In this document: one piece after another, positions 30,829 to 31,075 of the stretch
How positions within the stretch are numbered: position 1 is the first letter of the stretch
Layout: every line of letters starts with the position of its first letter
NCBI GenBank assembly: GCA_943914835.1
Contig: CALUDO010000015.1
Span: forward strand, 1 to 31,075
DNA from: an uncultured Eremococcus sp.
Lineage (GTDB): Bacteria > Bacillota > Bacilli > Lactobacillales > Aerococcaceae
DNA length: 31,075 bases
Direction of reading: 5' to 3'
Translations under genes and position numbers: made by a program
Notes under the pieces: model-generated
Database searches by the model: none
What the model was told of the DNA's origin: nothing
Seen by the model: the letters and a program-made list of their open reading frames with translations, nothing else

Positions 30829-31075
30829 ATGAAAAAAGCGTTATTAAAAGGTTCACTATTACTTGGATCAGTTTTCTTATTAGCTGCATGTAACTCTGAT
30901 GAAGCTAAAGACACAGCTTCAGATGCAGAGTCTGCAGCGGAATCTGTGGCAAGTGAAGTAACTTCAGAAGATTCATCGAGTGATTCTGAGTCAGAAGAAT
31001 CTGAAGAATCATTAGAAGAGTCTGAAGAATCATCAGAAGAGTCTGAAGAATCATCAGAAGAATCTGAAGAATTAT
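30829..31075 (+). CDS. N-terminal part of a lipoprotein with Ser/Glu repeats (candidate PplA-like EET lipoprotein)
   Basis: The first 82 codons are visible and the frame runs off the window. The N-terminus MKKALLKGSLLLGSVFLLAAC is a textbook lipoprotein signal with lipobox LAAC (Cys21). It is followed by an acidic, presumably disordered linker of Ser, Glu, Ala and Asp that passes into the repeat EESEESS. AAAGGGAG lies 7 nt before the ATG, and a TATAAT stands at 30776-30781. Position directly after ndh2 and dmkB-like genes fits the flavinylated lipoprotein PplA of the EET system, which sits on the membrane by a lipid and carries flavin domains behind a linker. The flavin domains, if present, are beyond the edge, so this part is inference. 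Confidence 0.85.
   Translation, partial: MKKALLKGSLLLGSVFLLAACNSDEAKDTASDAESAAESVASEVTSEDSSSDSESEESEESLEESEESSEESEESSEESEEL
30994..31075 (+). repeat. 21-bp tandem repeat within the lipoprotein linker
   Basis: A 21-bp unit beginning GAAGAGTCTGAAGAATCA (phase start 30994, 31015, 31036, 31057) is repeated almost 4 times to the window edge with single-base differences. It encodes the heptad EESEESS/L. Such in-frame arrays can change copy number and thus linker length. Confidence 0.85.

Noticed and set aside
1..31075. Insertion sequences, prophage, CRISPR arrays, rRNA genes, origins
   Set aside because: No transposase or integrase motifs, no regularly spaced direct repeats and no rRNA-like stretches were seen; the only tandem repeat is inside the final lipoprotein gene.

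Overview
The window is a compact, low-GC chromosomal stretch of a Gram-positive (Firmicutes) bacterium. AGGAGG-type ribosome sites, a class I (staphylococcal-type) fructose-bisphosphate aldolase, a Met-type T-box, a glmS ribozyme, a PrsA foldase and a Listeria-type fused NDH-2 all point to Lactobacillales. An Aerococcaceae-like genus is my best guess, but that is inference. I see no insertion sequence, prophage, integrase or CRISPR array, so this reads as core or near-core genome.

Layout. 1-3.7 kb: the end of a small membrane protein, fda aldolase, a group II PLP amino-acid decarboxylase, and a UDG-fold protein. 3.8-6.4 kb: a tight three-gene unit in which a degenerate threonine-synthase-like domain fused to a GNAT acetyltransferase precedes a FetA/FetB (YbbL/YbbM) ABC pair. 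6.5-8.3 kb (minus): ridA-dsdA, pairing D-serine dehydratase with the deaminase that clears its enamine product, from a near-consensus promoter. 8.5-10.4 kb: a DUF3021 membrane protein, then a methionine T-box controlling a MetE-C-terminal-like methyltransferase. 10.7-12.8 kb: an orphan PTS EIIC-like transporter and a ketopantoate reductase. 12.9-15.9 kb: divergent DUF1846 and YkvI-type transporter genes. 16.1-19.3 kb: a surface-polysaccharide mini-cluster (O-antigen-ligase/polymerase-like, Wzz-like, GT2). Its glycosyltransferase appears to start at AUU. 19.4-21.2 kb: divergent DUF92 prenol-kinase-like and D-2-hydroxyacid dehydrogenase genes. 21.3-23.7 kb: glmS behind its self-cleaving ribozyme, plus a small membrane protein. 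23.8-25.7 kb (minus): hit, a YtxH-like gene and prsA, the arrangement known around B. subtilis yhaH/hit/prsA. 26-27 kb: a membrane-anchored acidic surface protein and tRNA-Arg(CCG).

The last 4 kb look like a flavin-based extracellular electron transfer (EET) locus. It holds an EetB-like membrane protein, a type II NADH dehydrogenase with a C-terminal membrane/DoxX-like extension, a polyprenyl diphosphate synthase (DmkB-like), and the start of a Ser/Glu-rich lipoprotein cut by the window edge. In the known system NADH electrons pass through NDH-2 to a demethylmenaquinone pool and on to extracytosolic flavin proteins. The flavin-binding domain, ApbE, EetA and DmkA are not visible here and would have to lie beyond the right edge or elsewhere.

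Most genes are short transcription units separated by clear intrinsic terminators, several of them bidirectional. Start codons were re-chosen where the ribosome-binding site or promoter contradicts the longest reading frame.
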